Shown here: positions 1 through 7,978 of the stretch, one piece after another
Layout of the letters: every line of letters begins with the position of its first letter
How positions within the stretch are numbered: the first letter of the stretch is position 1
Assembly: GCA_963786155.1 (NCBI GenBank)
Contig: CAWAXW010000006.1
Location: 2,418,001 to 2,482,000, forward strand
Direction: 5' to 3'
Length of the DNA: 64,000 bases
DNA from: CAWAXW01 sp963786155
GTDB taxonomy: Bacteria > Actinomycetota > CADDZG01 > WHSQ01
The notes under the pieces: generated by a model
Told to the model about the DNA's origin: nothing
The model's input: the letters and a program-made list of their open reading frames with translations, nothing else
The model's database searches: none
Position numbers and translations under genes: made by a program

Positions 1-88
1 CAAGTTCGCGACGTCGGAGACAGAAGGGGAGCCTCCTAGCTCTGCCCTCGAGTCGATCCTTCGAGCTCCTCTCAGGGACGAAGACTGA
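1..88 (+). CDS. C-terminal end of an upstream gene, probably another Mce-family protein (partial)
   Basis: The frame starting at base 2 is open from the window edge to a TGA at 86-88. It encodes about 28 residues rich in Glu, Ser and Pro and ending in RDED. The TGA shares its last base with the ATG of the following Mce gene, which indicates translational coupling in one operon. Mce operons usually hold several consecutive mce genes, so this is inferred to be the end of the preceding one (MceE-like position). The fragment itself has no recognisable domain. Confidence 0.5.
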   Translation, partial: KFATSETEGEPPSSALESILRAPLRDED

Positions 89-1305
89 TGGCCATACCCG
101 AGAAGCTCCGGATAAAGATAAACGTCCTGGCCTTCCTCGTCATCGCGTTGTTGCTCATCGCCGCGATGGCCACCCAGGTCTTGTCGGTGTTCGAAGGCCG
201 CTACACGGTTACGGCCGAGTTTGTCGATGCCGGAGGAGTCTTCACGAACCAAGAGGTGACTTACCGAGGCGTGACCGTCGGCCAGGTTGGAGACATGCGA
301 GTGATCGAAGATGGGGTGGCCATCGACCTGATGATCCGGGACGAGTACGACATCCCGGCTGAAGACGTCGAGGCACGCGTCATGTTCAAGAGCGCGGTGG
401 GCGAACAGTTCGTCGACATCCTGCCGGCGGATGACGGAGAGCCCTTCCTGGAAGACGGCGACAAGATCCCGATGGAGCAGACGGATATCCCGGTCAGCAC
501 CCAGGAGCTGCTGACCACTCTCGAGGCCGTTCTGAGAGGCGTCCCGCCGGAAGACCTGAAGAATGTCGTGGACACGCTCGGCGTGGCGTTGACCGGTCGA
601 GGCCAAGACCTGGCCACGATCATCGAGTCGATGGCCGATCTGGCCGACGTATTCGCCGAGCGTGCACCCGAGGTCGAAGGCATCCTGAGAGACGGAACGA
701 AGGTCGGGGATGCCTTCCTAGCTTCGCGGGAGGACTTCACAGAAGCGATCCGTCAACTCGTGATCGTGAGCGAGATCCTGGCCGGTAGCACAGGTGAGCT
801 CGAGAGGCTGCTATCTGGAACGAATGCGGCGAGCGACGAAGTCGTGAGCCTCCTCCGCACCTATCGGCAGGACGTGGACCAGGTGATCATCGACCTCGCG
901 GAGATCAACGAGCTCCAAGCCGACCACAAAGGAGACCTCAACCAGCTCTTCGAGCATCTGCCGACCGGACTGAACAAGGTCACCAAAGCATTCGAGCCGA
1001 AGACCGGCCTTGTGAGATTCGGCTTGGTCACGGACACCGGTGCCCCAGCCTGCAGCTACGGCACGCCGCGCCGGCCCCCGCACAACCGAAAGAATCAGAA
1101 GCCTCCCCAGAATGTCCTGTGTGGGGGGAAGAAGCAGGGGGGCGGTCGCTCCTCCGATACCCCGCCCTCAGTCCCTGATGAGAACACCGACGACACAACC
1201 GATCTTTCATCCGTGATCGACGATCTCGATGATCTCGACGCACCGACGCTGCCGGCGCGTATGAGCGATTGGTCCTGGTCTCTGCTCTACCTGAACGGGT
1301 TGTAG
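88..1305 (+). CDS. Mce-family lipid-transport protein (MlaD domain), MceF-like
   Basis: This 405-residue protein has one N-terminal membrane anchor (residues about 13-33). An MCE/MlaD domain follows (about 38-115; motifs YRGVTVGQVG and VGEQFVDILP). Next comes a long helical region (about 135-310) and a low-complexity Gly/Asp/Pro tail. Mce proteins form hexameric periplasmic tunnels that carry lipids or sterols to an ABC-type permease. It is coupled to the preceding gene by a TGATG overlap and is followed after 23 bp by an Mce-associated gene, so it is probably the last mce gene of its operon (MceF position). The transported lipid cannot be told from the sequence. Confidence 0.9.
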   Translation: MAIPEKLRIKINVLAFLVIALLLIAAMATQVLSVFEGRYTVTAEFVDAGGVFTNQEVTYRGVTVGQVGDMRVIEDGVAIDLMIRDEYDIPAEDVEARVMFKSAVGEQFVDILPADDGEPFLEDGDKIPMEQTDIPVSTQELLTTLEAVLRGVPPEDLKNVVDTLGVALTGRGQDLATIIESMADLADVFAERAPEVEGILRDGTKVGDAFLASREDFTEAIRQLVIVSEILAGSTGELERLLSGTNAASDEVVSLLRTYRQDVDQVIIDLAEINELQADHKGDLNQLFEHLPTGLNKVTKAFEPKTGLVRFGLVTDTGAPACSYGTPRRPPHNRKNQKPPQNVLCGGKKQGGGRSSDTPPSVPDENTDDTTDLSSVIDDLDDLDAPTLPARMSDWSWSLLYLNGL

Positions 1306-1328
1306 GGGCACAGCACTAGACTCGTTCG

Positions 1329-1919
1329 ATGGTCATAGAAGAGGAGGCTACGGAACCGTCTTCAGACGCGGACGACCTCAGCGATAGGCCCACGAGGTCC
1401 CTCGGCTCGGTCTTTCTGATCGGCGGTCTGGTATTGGCCGTCGTCTCTTCCGTTGTCCTCGGCGTCCTCTTGGTGCAGAGCCTCGGGACCTCGAGCGAGG
1501 ATGTCGGCGACTACCTCGATGCAGAGCGGCCGGAAGCCGAAGCGGTGGCCCTCGAGGTCCTGGACGGGTTGCTGAACTACGACTCGACCAACATCGAAGA
1601 CGTGGCCGATCGGATGCTCGACGTGGCGACCGGCAACTTCAAGGAGCAATACGAAGACCTGGTGCTCGAGGGCGGACTCGCAGACGCGCTCACCAATGCG
1701 ACCGCATCGTCCCGGGGTGAGATCCTCGACGGGCCCGACATCTTCTTCTCGACTCCAACCGAGGCGATCGCGATCGCACGTGTGAGTCAGATCACGCAGT
1801 CAAGCGAGAACCCGACCGGTCGGACCTTCGAATACATCCTGCAACTGACCCTGATCGACACGGCCGATGCGGGATGGAAAGCCGACCGGGTAGACCTCCT
1901 AAGCGAGGGCGAGAGCTAG
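1329..1919 (+). CDS. Mce-associated membrane protein
   Basis: This is a 196-residue protein. It has a short acidic cytoplasmic N-terminus, one transmembrane helix (about residues 28-50) and an extracytoplasmic domain of about 140 residues. The fold is consistent with the SnoaL/NTF2-like Mas proteins that accompany actinobacterial mce operons and are thought to stabilise the Mce complex. The call rests on its position directly after the mceF-like gene, its size and its topology; similarity is family-level only. Its stop overlaps by 4 bp the stop of the convergent oxidoreductase gene. Confidence 0.65.
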   Translation: MVIEEEATEPSSDADDLSDRPTRSLGSVFLIGGLVLAVVSSVVLGVLLVQSLGTSSEDVGDYLDAERPEAEAVALEVLDGLLNYDSTNIEDVADRMLDVATGNFKEQYEDLVLEGGLADALTNATASSRGEILDGPDIFFSTPTEAIAIARVSQITQSSENPTGRTFEYILQLTLIDTADAGWKADRVDLLSEGES

Positions 1920-2938
1920 CTCGTAGCGCCGGCCTTATTGCCAAAAGTTTCAACCAAGGCCTGGTAGTTCTCGAGCAGGCGGCCCGGGTCGACCGAATAC
2001 CACGGCGTGCCCACCATCAGGCGGTCGGCGAGGCCCTCCCATGCCTTGACCCGGTCGCGCACCTCCTCGGCGGTGCCCGCGCATGCGATCGCGTCGCAGA
2101 GCTCGTCGTCGATCAGGTCGATCATCCGATCTTTGTCCTTACTCTCGAACGCGCTGCGAAGGTCCGGGACGATGCCGGCTCTGTCGTGAAGCTCGAGGAT
2201 CGGAATGTAGGTCCTGGTCGTCGCGTAGAAGGCGATCTGGAGCTTGACCTCTCGCCGGGCCTTGCCGACGTCGTCGGAGATCGAGATCATCGGACATGCC
2301 GTGAGGTTGCATTCGTCTTCCTTGCGACCCGCTCGCTCGGCCCCCTCGGCGATCGCCGGCCTGACGACCTCTTGGAGGTACTTCGCGGAGGCCAGGGGGT
2401 GCCCGATGAGCCCGTCGGCAACCTCCCCGCACGCCCGGCACATCAGCTTGTTGACCGCGGCGAAATAGACGGGCACATCGCGGGGAGCCGGCTGGCGAAG
2501 GCCACCGAAAGTGGGTCGGGTCACCTTGTAGAAGCGGCCGTCGTGGGCGACGTCGTCTCCCCTATTCGCCGCCCATACGACCCTCATCGCCTGGGCGTAC
2601 TCCTTCAGCTTCGGAACCGGGTGCTCGAAGGCCACCGAGAAGCGCTCTTCGTTGATGCGCTTGACCTGGGTCCCGAGGCCGAGGATGAAGCGTCCTCCCG
2701 AGAGCTCGTCGAGGTCCGCCGCCTCCATCGCCGAGATCGTCGGGGACCGGGGGAACGCAAGCGCGATCGATGTTCCCACCTTGATCCGGGTCGTGGCCTG
2801 GATCGCCACCGCTGCGGTGATGAAGGCGGTGTGAGTCGTCTCGGCGGCCCAAGTGGATTCGAAGCCGGCGTCCTCGACCATCTTGGCCATGGGCCCGACC
2901 ATCCCGAGGGGCCCGCCCACTCCTATGCCGTAGTCCAT
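1916..2938 (-). CDS. LLM-class (F420-dependent type) oxidoreductase
   Basis: This is a 340-residue luciferase-like monooxygenase-fold protein. Family landmarks are GRFILGLGTQ near residue 95, the VPVYFAAVN strand and the EVADGLIGHPLAS segment. In actinobacteria most such enzymes use coenzyme F420 in redox steps. The substrate is unknown. I start it at the ATG at 2938 (MDYGIGVGG); the frame stays open 78 codons further upstream, but that part is Arg/Ser-rich non-homologous sequence overlapping the divergent pterin dehydratase gene. The gene stands alone on its strand. Confidence 0.85.
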   Translation of the reverse strand: MDYGIGVGGPLGMVGPMAKMVEDAGFESTWAAETTHTAFITAAVAIQATTRIKVGTSIALAFPRSPTISAMEAADLDELSGGRFILGLGTQVKRINEERFSVAFEHPVPKLKEYAQAMRVVWAANRGDDVAHDGRFYKVTRPTFGGLRQPAPRDVPVYFAAVNKLMCRACGEVADGLIGHPLASAKYLQEVVRPAIAEGAERAGRKEDECNLTACPMISISDDVGKARREVKLQIAFYATTRTYIPILELHDRAGIVPDLRSAFESKDKDRMIDLIDDELCDAIACAGTAEEVRDRVKAWEGLADRLMVGTPWYSVDPGRLLENYQALVETFGNKAGATS

Positions 2939-3017
2939 CGCCGGAGCATAGGGCCTCGTCGCTCGCTTGCGCCGGTCCGCTCCTGCGGTATCTTCCCGGC
3001 CATAGAGTCCCGACGGT

Positions 3018-3314
3018 ATGGAGGTCTGGTTGCCGGATCTGCTGGATGAAGAGGAAGTACAACAGCGCCTCGATGAGATCGGCGATTGGGATCGCGAGGG
3101 CGACGAGATACAGAAGGTCTTCGAATTCGACGACTTCGCCACGGCCATCAAGTTCGTGAACGATGTCGCCAAGATGGCGGATCGCTACGACCATCATCCC
3201 GACATCGACATCCGCTGGAACAAGGTGAAGCTGAGCCTCTCCACGCATTCCGAGGGAGGGCTTACGGCCTACGACTTCGATTTCGCGAACGAGATCGAAC
3301 AGTCGATCACTTAG
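3018..3314 (+). CDS. Pterin-4a-carbinolamine dehydratase (PhhB/DCoH family)
   Basis: This is a 98-residue protein of standard family length. It carries the signature YDHHPDIDIRW, followed by a conserved His in the LSTHSEGGLT segment; these residues form the dehydratase site. The enzyme recycles 4a-hydroxytetrahydropterin. In bacteria lacking phenylalanine hydroxylase it may serve other pterin or molybdopterin steps. No aromatic hydroxylase gene is visible nearby. It is divergent from the LLM oxidoreductase (79 bp apart), and its last 8 bp overlap the end of ispH. Confidence 0.9.
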   Translation: MEVWLPDLLDEEEVQQRLDEIGDWDREGDEIQKVFEFDDFATAIKFVNDVAKMADRYDHHPDIDIRWNKVKLSLSTHSEGGLTAYDFDFANEIEQSIT

Positions 3315-4257
3315 CTGAGCTTGCGTCCGCCTCTTCGCGGAGCCACGGCGGCAGGGAGAAGGTCACGTCCTCCGTCGTCACCTCGCGGGTCTCGACTTGG
3401 TCGTAACCGAGGTCGGCCAACCGAGCCAGTAGCCGGTCAACGAGCACTTCCGGCGCACTCGCTCCGGAACTGACGCCCACGGTCTCGGCTCCGTCCAGCC
3501 ACTTCGGATCGAGGTCGTCGATACCCGGAACGAGGTAAGCGGGAGTTCCGGCCTTCCGGGCGACCTCGACCATGCGATTCGAGTTGGACGAGTTGAGGGC
3601 GCCGACGATCAGAACGACATCGGAATCGGGCGCGATCGACTTCACGGCCACTTGGCGGTTCTGGGTCGCGTAACAGATGTCGTCGCTGTTGGGGCCGGCG
3701 AGATCGGTGAAACGGTCCCGCAAAGCCTCGACCACTTCGCGCGTGTCGTCGACGCTCAGGGTCGTCTGCGTCAGGTAGGAGACCGGTTCGTCGGGGCCGA
3801 TCCCGAGCCCGCCGATCTCCTCGATGCTGTCGATCACGTGGGTGTTGTCGGGAGCCTCTCCCGCGGTTCCTTCGATCTCCTCATGACCTTGGTGCCCGAC
3901 GAGCACGATATGGCGGCCCCCTCGGGCGAATCTCTTCGCTTCGAGATGGACCTTGGTGACCAGCGGACAGGTCGCGTCGATGACCTGCAGGTTCCGTTCG
4001 GCTGCGTTGCGCCGGACCTCCGGTGAAACGCCGTGAGCCGAGAAAACGCACACGGCCCCTTCGGGCACCTCAGACTCGGACTCGACGAACACGGCCCCGC
4101 GCGCCTCGAGCTCGGCCACGACGTGCTTGTTGTGGACGATCTCTTTCCGCACGTAAACCGGAGCACCACAGGTCTCGAGCGCCCGCTCGACGATCTGCAC
4201 GGCCCGATCCACCCCGGCGCAATACCCCCGCGGAGCAGCCAATAACACCTTCTTCAT
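3307..4257 (-). CDS. ispH: 4-hydroxy-3-methylbut-2-enyl diphosphate reductase (IspH/LytB)
   Basis: This is a 316-residue enzyme for the last step of the MEP isoprenoid pathway. It reduces HMBPP to IPP and DMAPP with a [4Fe-4S] cluster. The three cluster cysteines sit in PRGYCAGVDRAV, DATCPLVTK and DDICYATQNR. SSNSNRM is the conserved substrate-binding motif near residue 225. The ATG at 4257 (MKKVLLAAPRGYC) is preferred over an upstream ATG eight codons earlier because homologues begin there. It implies that this organism makes isoprenoids by the non-mevalonate route. Confidence 0.96.
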   Translation of the reverse strand: MKKVLLAAPRGYCAGVDRAVQIVERALETCGAPVYVRKEIVHNKHVVAELEARGAVFVESESEVPEGAVCVFSAHGVSPEVRRNAAERNLQVIDATCPLVTKVHLEAKRFARGGRHIVLVGHQGHEEIEGTAGEAPDNTHVIDSIEEIGGLGIGPDEPVSYLTQTTLSVDDTREVVEALRDRFTDLAGPNSDDICYATQNRQVAVKSIAPDSDVVLIVGALNSSNSNRMVEVARKAGTPAYLVPGIDDLDPKWLDGAETVGVSSGASAPEVLVDRLLARLADLGYDQVETREVTTEDVTFSLPPWLREEADASSAK

Positions 4258-4317
4258 GGTGACCATCGTACGGGCATCCACTCCACTTCTTTACTCGATT
4301 CCAGCCACACACGGTCG

Positions 4318-5241
4318 CTATGAGCGATGAGTATGGAGGGCTCGACCGACTTCACTCCTGATCTCATCGGGAGCGAAGTGAACATCCTGCCAAGTGAAAT
4401 AGAGGATGTGCCAACCAAGGAGACTCAGGATGCTGTTCCGACGGAAGTCGCGTCGCCAATTATCCCCAAGATGCCACTTGACGCTGTGACACTCCACCGC
4501 CAATTTGCGCTCGGGGAAGGCGAAATCTAAGAAGAAGTTCTCGCTGCCGTCGGAAACCGGGTGACCCACGGTTAAGGCCGCACCATTCACGCAGCGAAGA
4601 AGTTGCAGCATCTTGAGCTCGAATCGGCTTCTTAGCGCCTCGTTGTCGCCGTCCCTTGAATCCGCGAGGGCCCTCAAGGTCTTGGTTCCGCGCCTTCCCT
4701 TCTTGGCTCGATTGGACAATTCATCCCTTAGACGGGCCAGGGTCGTGATCCTTCGCTGGAGCGCGTCGTCGAGCGCCCGGCCGACCTGCTTCATTGGCCG
4801 TACCGCGGCTAGGTCGAGAAAGGTGCGCTCGAGCCAGGTCGTGGGGAATCCTTTTACCCAGCGCTTTCGGATTCGATCGTCCGGCTGGAGCCGATGACAA
4901 ACGATGGCCTTGGGCCCCTTCGTACCGTCGGGCTTCGAGATCTCAACCAGACCCGGAGCGAACCCCTCCAGACCGTAGAGCGCCGCGGCCGACGAATGCG
5001 AGACGGTCGCGTTCGGGCCTCCCCAACGGAGCGCGGCCGTTAATCGGCTCTCCCAGGTGAGGGGATGCGCCGAGAGAATGAAGATACGGGGCAAGACTCG
5101 GATCCATTCTCCGTTCTTTGCTCGCCTTGAGATGGTTCGCGGGGTGTGGCCATCGGCGATCGCTTCGTCGAAGGTGACGATCCCGTGATTGCGCGCGGCT
5201 CGCGCCATTGAGCGAAGATCGGCAGCCCCTGCACTGTGCAT
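4318..5241 (-). CDS. AbiEi-like winged-helix / DUF559-like protein
   Basis: This is a 307-residue protein. The N-terminal 60 residues (RAARNHGIVTFDEAIADG..ISRRAKNGEWIRVLPRIFIL) match the helix-turn-helix of AbiEi-type antitoxins. The C-terminal 80 residues (FFLDFAFPERKLAVECHSVKWH..DFRRNSILSLLGWHILYFTWQDV) match the Vsr/DUF559 nuclease-like fold, with D, E and H/K residues at the usual acidic positions. This two-part layout is common in actinobacteria, mostly as orphans, and the role is unknown. No AbiEii-type nucleotidyltransferase toxin lies beside it. The start is uncertain; the Met 12 codons downstream (5208) is an alternative. Confidence 0.7.
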   Translation of the reverse strand: MHSAGAADLRSMARAARNHGIVTFDEAIADGHTPRTISRRAKNGEWIRVLPRIFILSAHPLTWESRLTAALRWGGPNATVSHSSAAALYGLEGFAPGLVEISKPDGTKGPKAIVCHRLQPDDRIRKRWVKGFPTTWLERTFLDLAAVRPMKQVGRALDDALQRRITTLARLRDELSNRAKKGRRGTKTLRALADSRDGDNEALRSRFELKMLQLLRCVNGAALTVGHPVSDGSENFFLDFAFPERKLAVECHSVKWHLGDNWRRDFRRNSILSLLGWHILYFTWQDVHFAPDEIRSEVGRALHTHRS

Positions 5242-5354
5242 CTATCGAGCAAACAGAGCTCGATCGATCCTCCCTGTGGTGCGTGTCACACCTTCGATCG
5301 CGAATTCGGCCAGATCCAGGCGTGCGGACTGCGCGGAGAAGAGCGAATGCAACC

Positions 5355-6101
5355 TTAGGAAGTCGGGGCAGGACTCTTGCGGCTGGGCTTCTTGGGCAGC
5401 TTTTGGCGGTAGAGGTCGGGCAGGCCTGCTTCTTGGCTCGAGGGGCACAGTTTTTCGATCGCGCAATCCTCGCAGCGAGGCTTCTTGGCGTCGCAGGTCT
5501 GGCGGCCGTGCTCGATGAAGAGATTAGGCGTCCTGCCCCAATCCTTCTTCGGCACGAGCCTCACCAAGTCGGCCTCGATCTTGGGGGCGTCCTTAGGGCC
5601 GTGGTCCGTCAGCCCGAGACGGACGGAGACGCGCCCAACATGGGTGTCGACCGCGATCCCCGCGTCGGGGTCCTTCTTCTGGATCTCTGGGAAGCAGTTG
5701 GCTTGAACGATGTTCGCCGTCTTGCGCGCCACGCCGGGCAAACTGATCAATTCCGAGATACGAGACGGGACCTCGCCGTCGAAGTCCTCTAGCAGCTTCT
5801 GCGACAGGCCCCGCAGCGCCTTGGTCTTCTGACGGAAGAAACCCGTTTGATAAAGGTCCTTCTGAAGCTCCTCCTCGGGCACCGCGAGGTAGTCCTCGGG
5901 CTTCCGGTACTTGACGAAAAGAGTCTCTGTGACCTCGTTCACTTTGGCGTCGGTCGACTGAGCCGAGAGGACCACAGAGATCACGCACTCCAACGGGTTC
6001 GAGTACCGCAATGCGATCTGGGCCTCGGGATAAGCCTTCTTGAGCCTCTGCAGGGTGGGCCGGATCCGATCCTCGGCGGCGGCGGTGCGGTCGACGGTCA
6101 T
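5355..6101 (-). CDS. nth: Endonuclease III (base-excision repair glycosylase/AP lyase)
   Basis: This is a 248-residue enzyme that removes oxidised pyrimidines and nicks at the abasic site. The helix-hairpin-helix contains the catalytic Lys (LPGVARKTANIV) and is followed by the catalytic Asp in AVDTHVGRVSVRLGL. The C-terminal [4Fe-4S] loop has the standard C-x6-C-x2-C-x5-C spacing (CDAKKPRCEDCAIEKLC), followed by a Lys/Pro-rich tail. I start it at ATG 6101 (MTVDRTAAAEDR); the frame runs further upstream, but only as antisense of the TetR gene. It diverges from the TetR regulator with the operator between them. Confidence 0.95.
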   Translation of the reverse strand: MTVDRTAAAEDRIRPTLQRLKKAYPEAQIALRYSNPLECVISVVLSAQSTDAKVNEVTETLFVKYRKPEDYLAVPEEELQKDLYQTGFFRQKTKALRGLSQKLLEDFDGEVPSRISELISLPGVARKTANIVQANCFPEIQKKDPDAGIAVDTHVGRVSVRLGLTDHGPKDAPKIEADLVRLVPKKDWGRTPNLFIEHGRQTCDAKKPRCEDCAIEKLCPSSQEAGLPDLYRQKLPKKPSRKSPAPTS

Positions 6102-6126
6102 CGAGCCAGGATATCCCGCTTGGACA

Positions 6127-6144
6127 AACAAACAGTCGTTTGTT
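6127..6144. promoter_or_regulatory. Inverted-repeat operator, probably for the TetR regulator
   Basis: AACAAACAGTCGTTTGTT is a perfect 7-bp inverted repeat (AACAAAC / GTTTGTT) with a 4-bp spacer. It lies 14 bp before the TetR start and 25 bp before the divergent nth start. Size and symmetry suit a TetR dimer of the acyl-CoA-responsive type. Autoregulation and control of paaABCD are inferred from position. Confidence 0.6.
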
Positions 6145-6158
6145 AGCCTGGGAGATCG

Positions 6159-6758
6159 ATGGCACAAGTCGTTGAGAAGAACACCAGTCCCCGCCGGGCC
6201 GAGATGGTCGGTGCCGCCGCGAAGCTCTTCTCGCAGCGCGGGTACCACGGCACTTCGATGCGCGACCTCGGCGACGCCCTGGGACTCCTGCGCGGCTCGT
6301 TGTACGCACACATCGGTTCCAAAGAGGAGCTGCTGTTCGAAGTCGTCGAGCAGGGCGCCGACCGGTTCCTCGAACGTGGCCGTAAGGCAATGGAGATGCA
6401 GGCCCTCGCCGCGGTCAAGCTGCGCAACCTGCTCATCTGGCACATCGAGACCGCGATCGAGCACCTCGATGCCGCGACGGTCTTCCTGAACGAATGGCGC
6501 TACCTGTCGCCCCCGCTGCAGGAGATCATTCAGGTCAAACGCGATGAATACGAGGAGTTCGTTCGCACCATCATCCGGGAGGGTGTGGAGCGGGGTGAGT
6601 TCCGGGACGACGTGGATGTCAGGCTTGCGGCAACGCTCGTTCTCTCCGCGGGGAACTGGACATACGCATGGTTCAAGCCAGGCGGCGAGATGGGTCCGCA
6701 CGAGATAGGAAGGAAATTCGCCGATCTGATCCTCGAGGGAATGAAGAGGGAGGGATAG
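6159..6758 (+). CDS. TetR-family regulator, likely of the paa operon
   Basis: This is a 199-residue repressor-type protein. The N-terminal helix-turn-helix (about residues 13-60; AAKLFSQRGYHGTSMRDLGDA, LYAHIGSKEELL) is typical TetR. The rest is the helical ligand-binding domain, ending in a TetR_C-like block. It is followed directly by paaA, whose GTG shares a base with this gene's stop, so the two are co-transcribed. A perfect palindrome lies just upstream. By analogy with PaaR regulators, phenylacetyl-CoA is a plausible ligand; this is inference. Confidence 0.85.
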   Translation: MAQVVEKNTSPRRAEMVGAAAKLFSQRGYHGTSMRDLGDALGLLRGSLYAHIGSKEELLFEVVEQGADRFLERGRKAMEMQALAAVKLRNLLIWHIETAIEHLDAATVFLNEWRYLSPPLQEIIQVKRDEYEEFVRTIIREGVERGEFRDDVDVRLAATLVLSAGNWTYAWFKPGGEMGPHEIGRKFADLILEGMKREG

Positions 6759-7681
6759 TGACTTACGACGAGAAGCTTGCATCGTTCAATGAGCACATCG
6801 AAGCCGGAGGCAAGGTCGAGACCGAGGATTGGATGCCCGACGACTACCGGCGCGGGGTGCTGAAGTTCATCGAGATGCACGCCAACTCCGAGATCATGGG
6901 CGCACTGCCCGAACGCGAGTGCCTGCCTCGGGCTCCGTCACTCCAGCGCAAGATGAGTCTTGCCGCCAAGATCCAGGACGAGGTGGGGCACGCTCAGCTC
7001 CTTTATCGCGTGGCGGAGGACCTCGGGAAGAGTCGCGACTCGATGTACGAGGACCTGATCGACGGCAAGTCGAAGTTCCACAACGTCTTCCACTACCCCG
7101 TGCACCACTGGGGCGATGCCGCTCTTATCGGGTGGTTGATCGACGGGGCGGCACTCGTCACGCAAGCGTCGCTGATGGAGAGCTCATACGCTCCCTACAC
7201 CCGGGTGCTCAAGCGCATCTGCGCCGAGGAACAGCTGCATCTGCGGCACGGCGAGCACATCACGCTGGAGCTCGCATCGGGGACGGACAACCAACGGTGG
7301 ATGTTCCAGGACGCGTTGGATCGCTGGTGGCTCGCGATAATCCACTTCTTCGGCCCCCGCAGCAACGTCGCCAAGGACCTGCTTCTCCATTGGAAGGTCA
7401 AGACGCGTACGAACGAGGACCAGCGCCAGGAGTTCCTCGACCGGTACGTGCCGAAGATCTACGAGCTCGGCTTCACGCTTCCGAAGCCGACGCCTTATCT
7501 GGACGAGGACTCGGGCCATTGGGTCATCGACGAGGACGACATCGACTGGGGCCCGCTCGAGGCGATCAAGCGCAACGAGGGGCCCGAGACCGCTCGCCGG
7601 CTCGGGAAGCGCAAGAAGATCTACGAGGAGCACCGCTGGGTCCGCGAAGCCCTCGCCGAGTCGAGCGTCCACGCGGCGTAA
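6758..7681 (+). CDS. paaA: Phenylacetyl-CoA 1,2-epoxidase subunit PaaA (catalytic)
   Basis: This is a 307-residue di-iron oxygenase subunit, close to the length of E. coli PaaA. It epoxidises the ring of phenylacetyl-CoA together with PaaB, PaaC and the reductase PaaE. Ferritin-fold iron ligands lie in AKIQDEVGHAQLLYR and in AEEQLHLRHGEH. GTG at 6758 (VTYDEKLASF) is chosen as start: it overlaps the stop of the TetR gene by one base, has GAGGGAGGG just upstream, and gives the family-standard N-terminus. Confidence 0.95.
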   Translation: MTYDEKLASFNEHIEAGGKVETEDWMPDDYRRGVLKFIEMHANSEIMGALPERECLPRAPSLQRKMSLAAKIQDEVGHAQLLYRVAEDLGKSRDSMYEDLIDGKSKFHNVFHYPVHHWGDAALIGWLIDGAALVTQASLMESSYAPYTRVLKRICAEEQLHLRHGEHITLELASGTDNQRWMFQDALDRWWLAIIHFFGPRSNVAKDLLLHWKVKTRTNEDQRQEFLDRYVPKIYELGFTLPKPTPYLDEDSGHWVIDEDDIDWGPLEAIKRNEGPETARRLGKRKKIYEEHRWVREALAESSVHAA

Positions 7682-7684
7682 GAG

Positions 7685-7978
7685 GTGGAGATCTACGAGG
7701 TGTTCCGGAGGACCGGCCACCGCGAGCCTTTCGAGCACGCGGGAACGGTCACCGCGTCCGATCCCGAGATGGCGCTGCTCATGGCCAAGGAATGCTTCAC
7801 GCGGCGCGCCGAGGGCGAGCACGTCTGGGTCGTTCGGCGAGCCGACATCCACTCGTTCAAGGACGAAAGCCTTCTCGAGCTGTCCGCGGACAAGACTTAT
7901 CGCTTCCCTAGCGCATACCGAGATGTGATCGAGCTGCGCGAGAAGGCAAAAACGCGGGCCAAGGAGGCGAAGGCGTGA
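7685..7978 (+). CDS. paaB: Phenylacetyl-CoA 1,2-epoxidase subunit PaaB
   Basis: This is a small 97-residue bridging subunit of the phenylacetyl-CoA epoxidase. It begins with the characteristic EIYEVFRRTGHREPFEHAGTV and has the conserved HVWVVRRADI segment. It starts at a GTG 3 bp after the paaA stop and ends in a GTGA overlap with paaC, so stoichiometric coupled translation is likely. Confidence 0.94.
   Translation: MEIYEVFRRTGHREPFEHAGTVTASDPEMALLMAKECFTRRAEGEHVWVVRRADIHSFKDESLLELSADKTYRFPSAYRDVIELREKAKTRAKEAKA

Noticed and set aside
1874..3049. Plus-strand 391-codon open frame
   Set aside because: Antisense shadow of the LLM oxidoreductase gene; Arg-rich, no family features.
2939..3172. 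N-terminal extension of the LLM oxidoreductase
   Set aside because: Ser/Arg-rich with no homology style, and overlaps the divergent pterin dehydratase.
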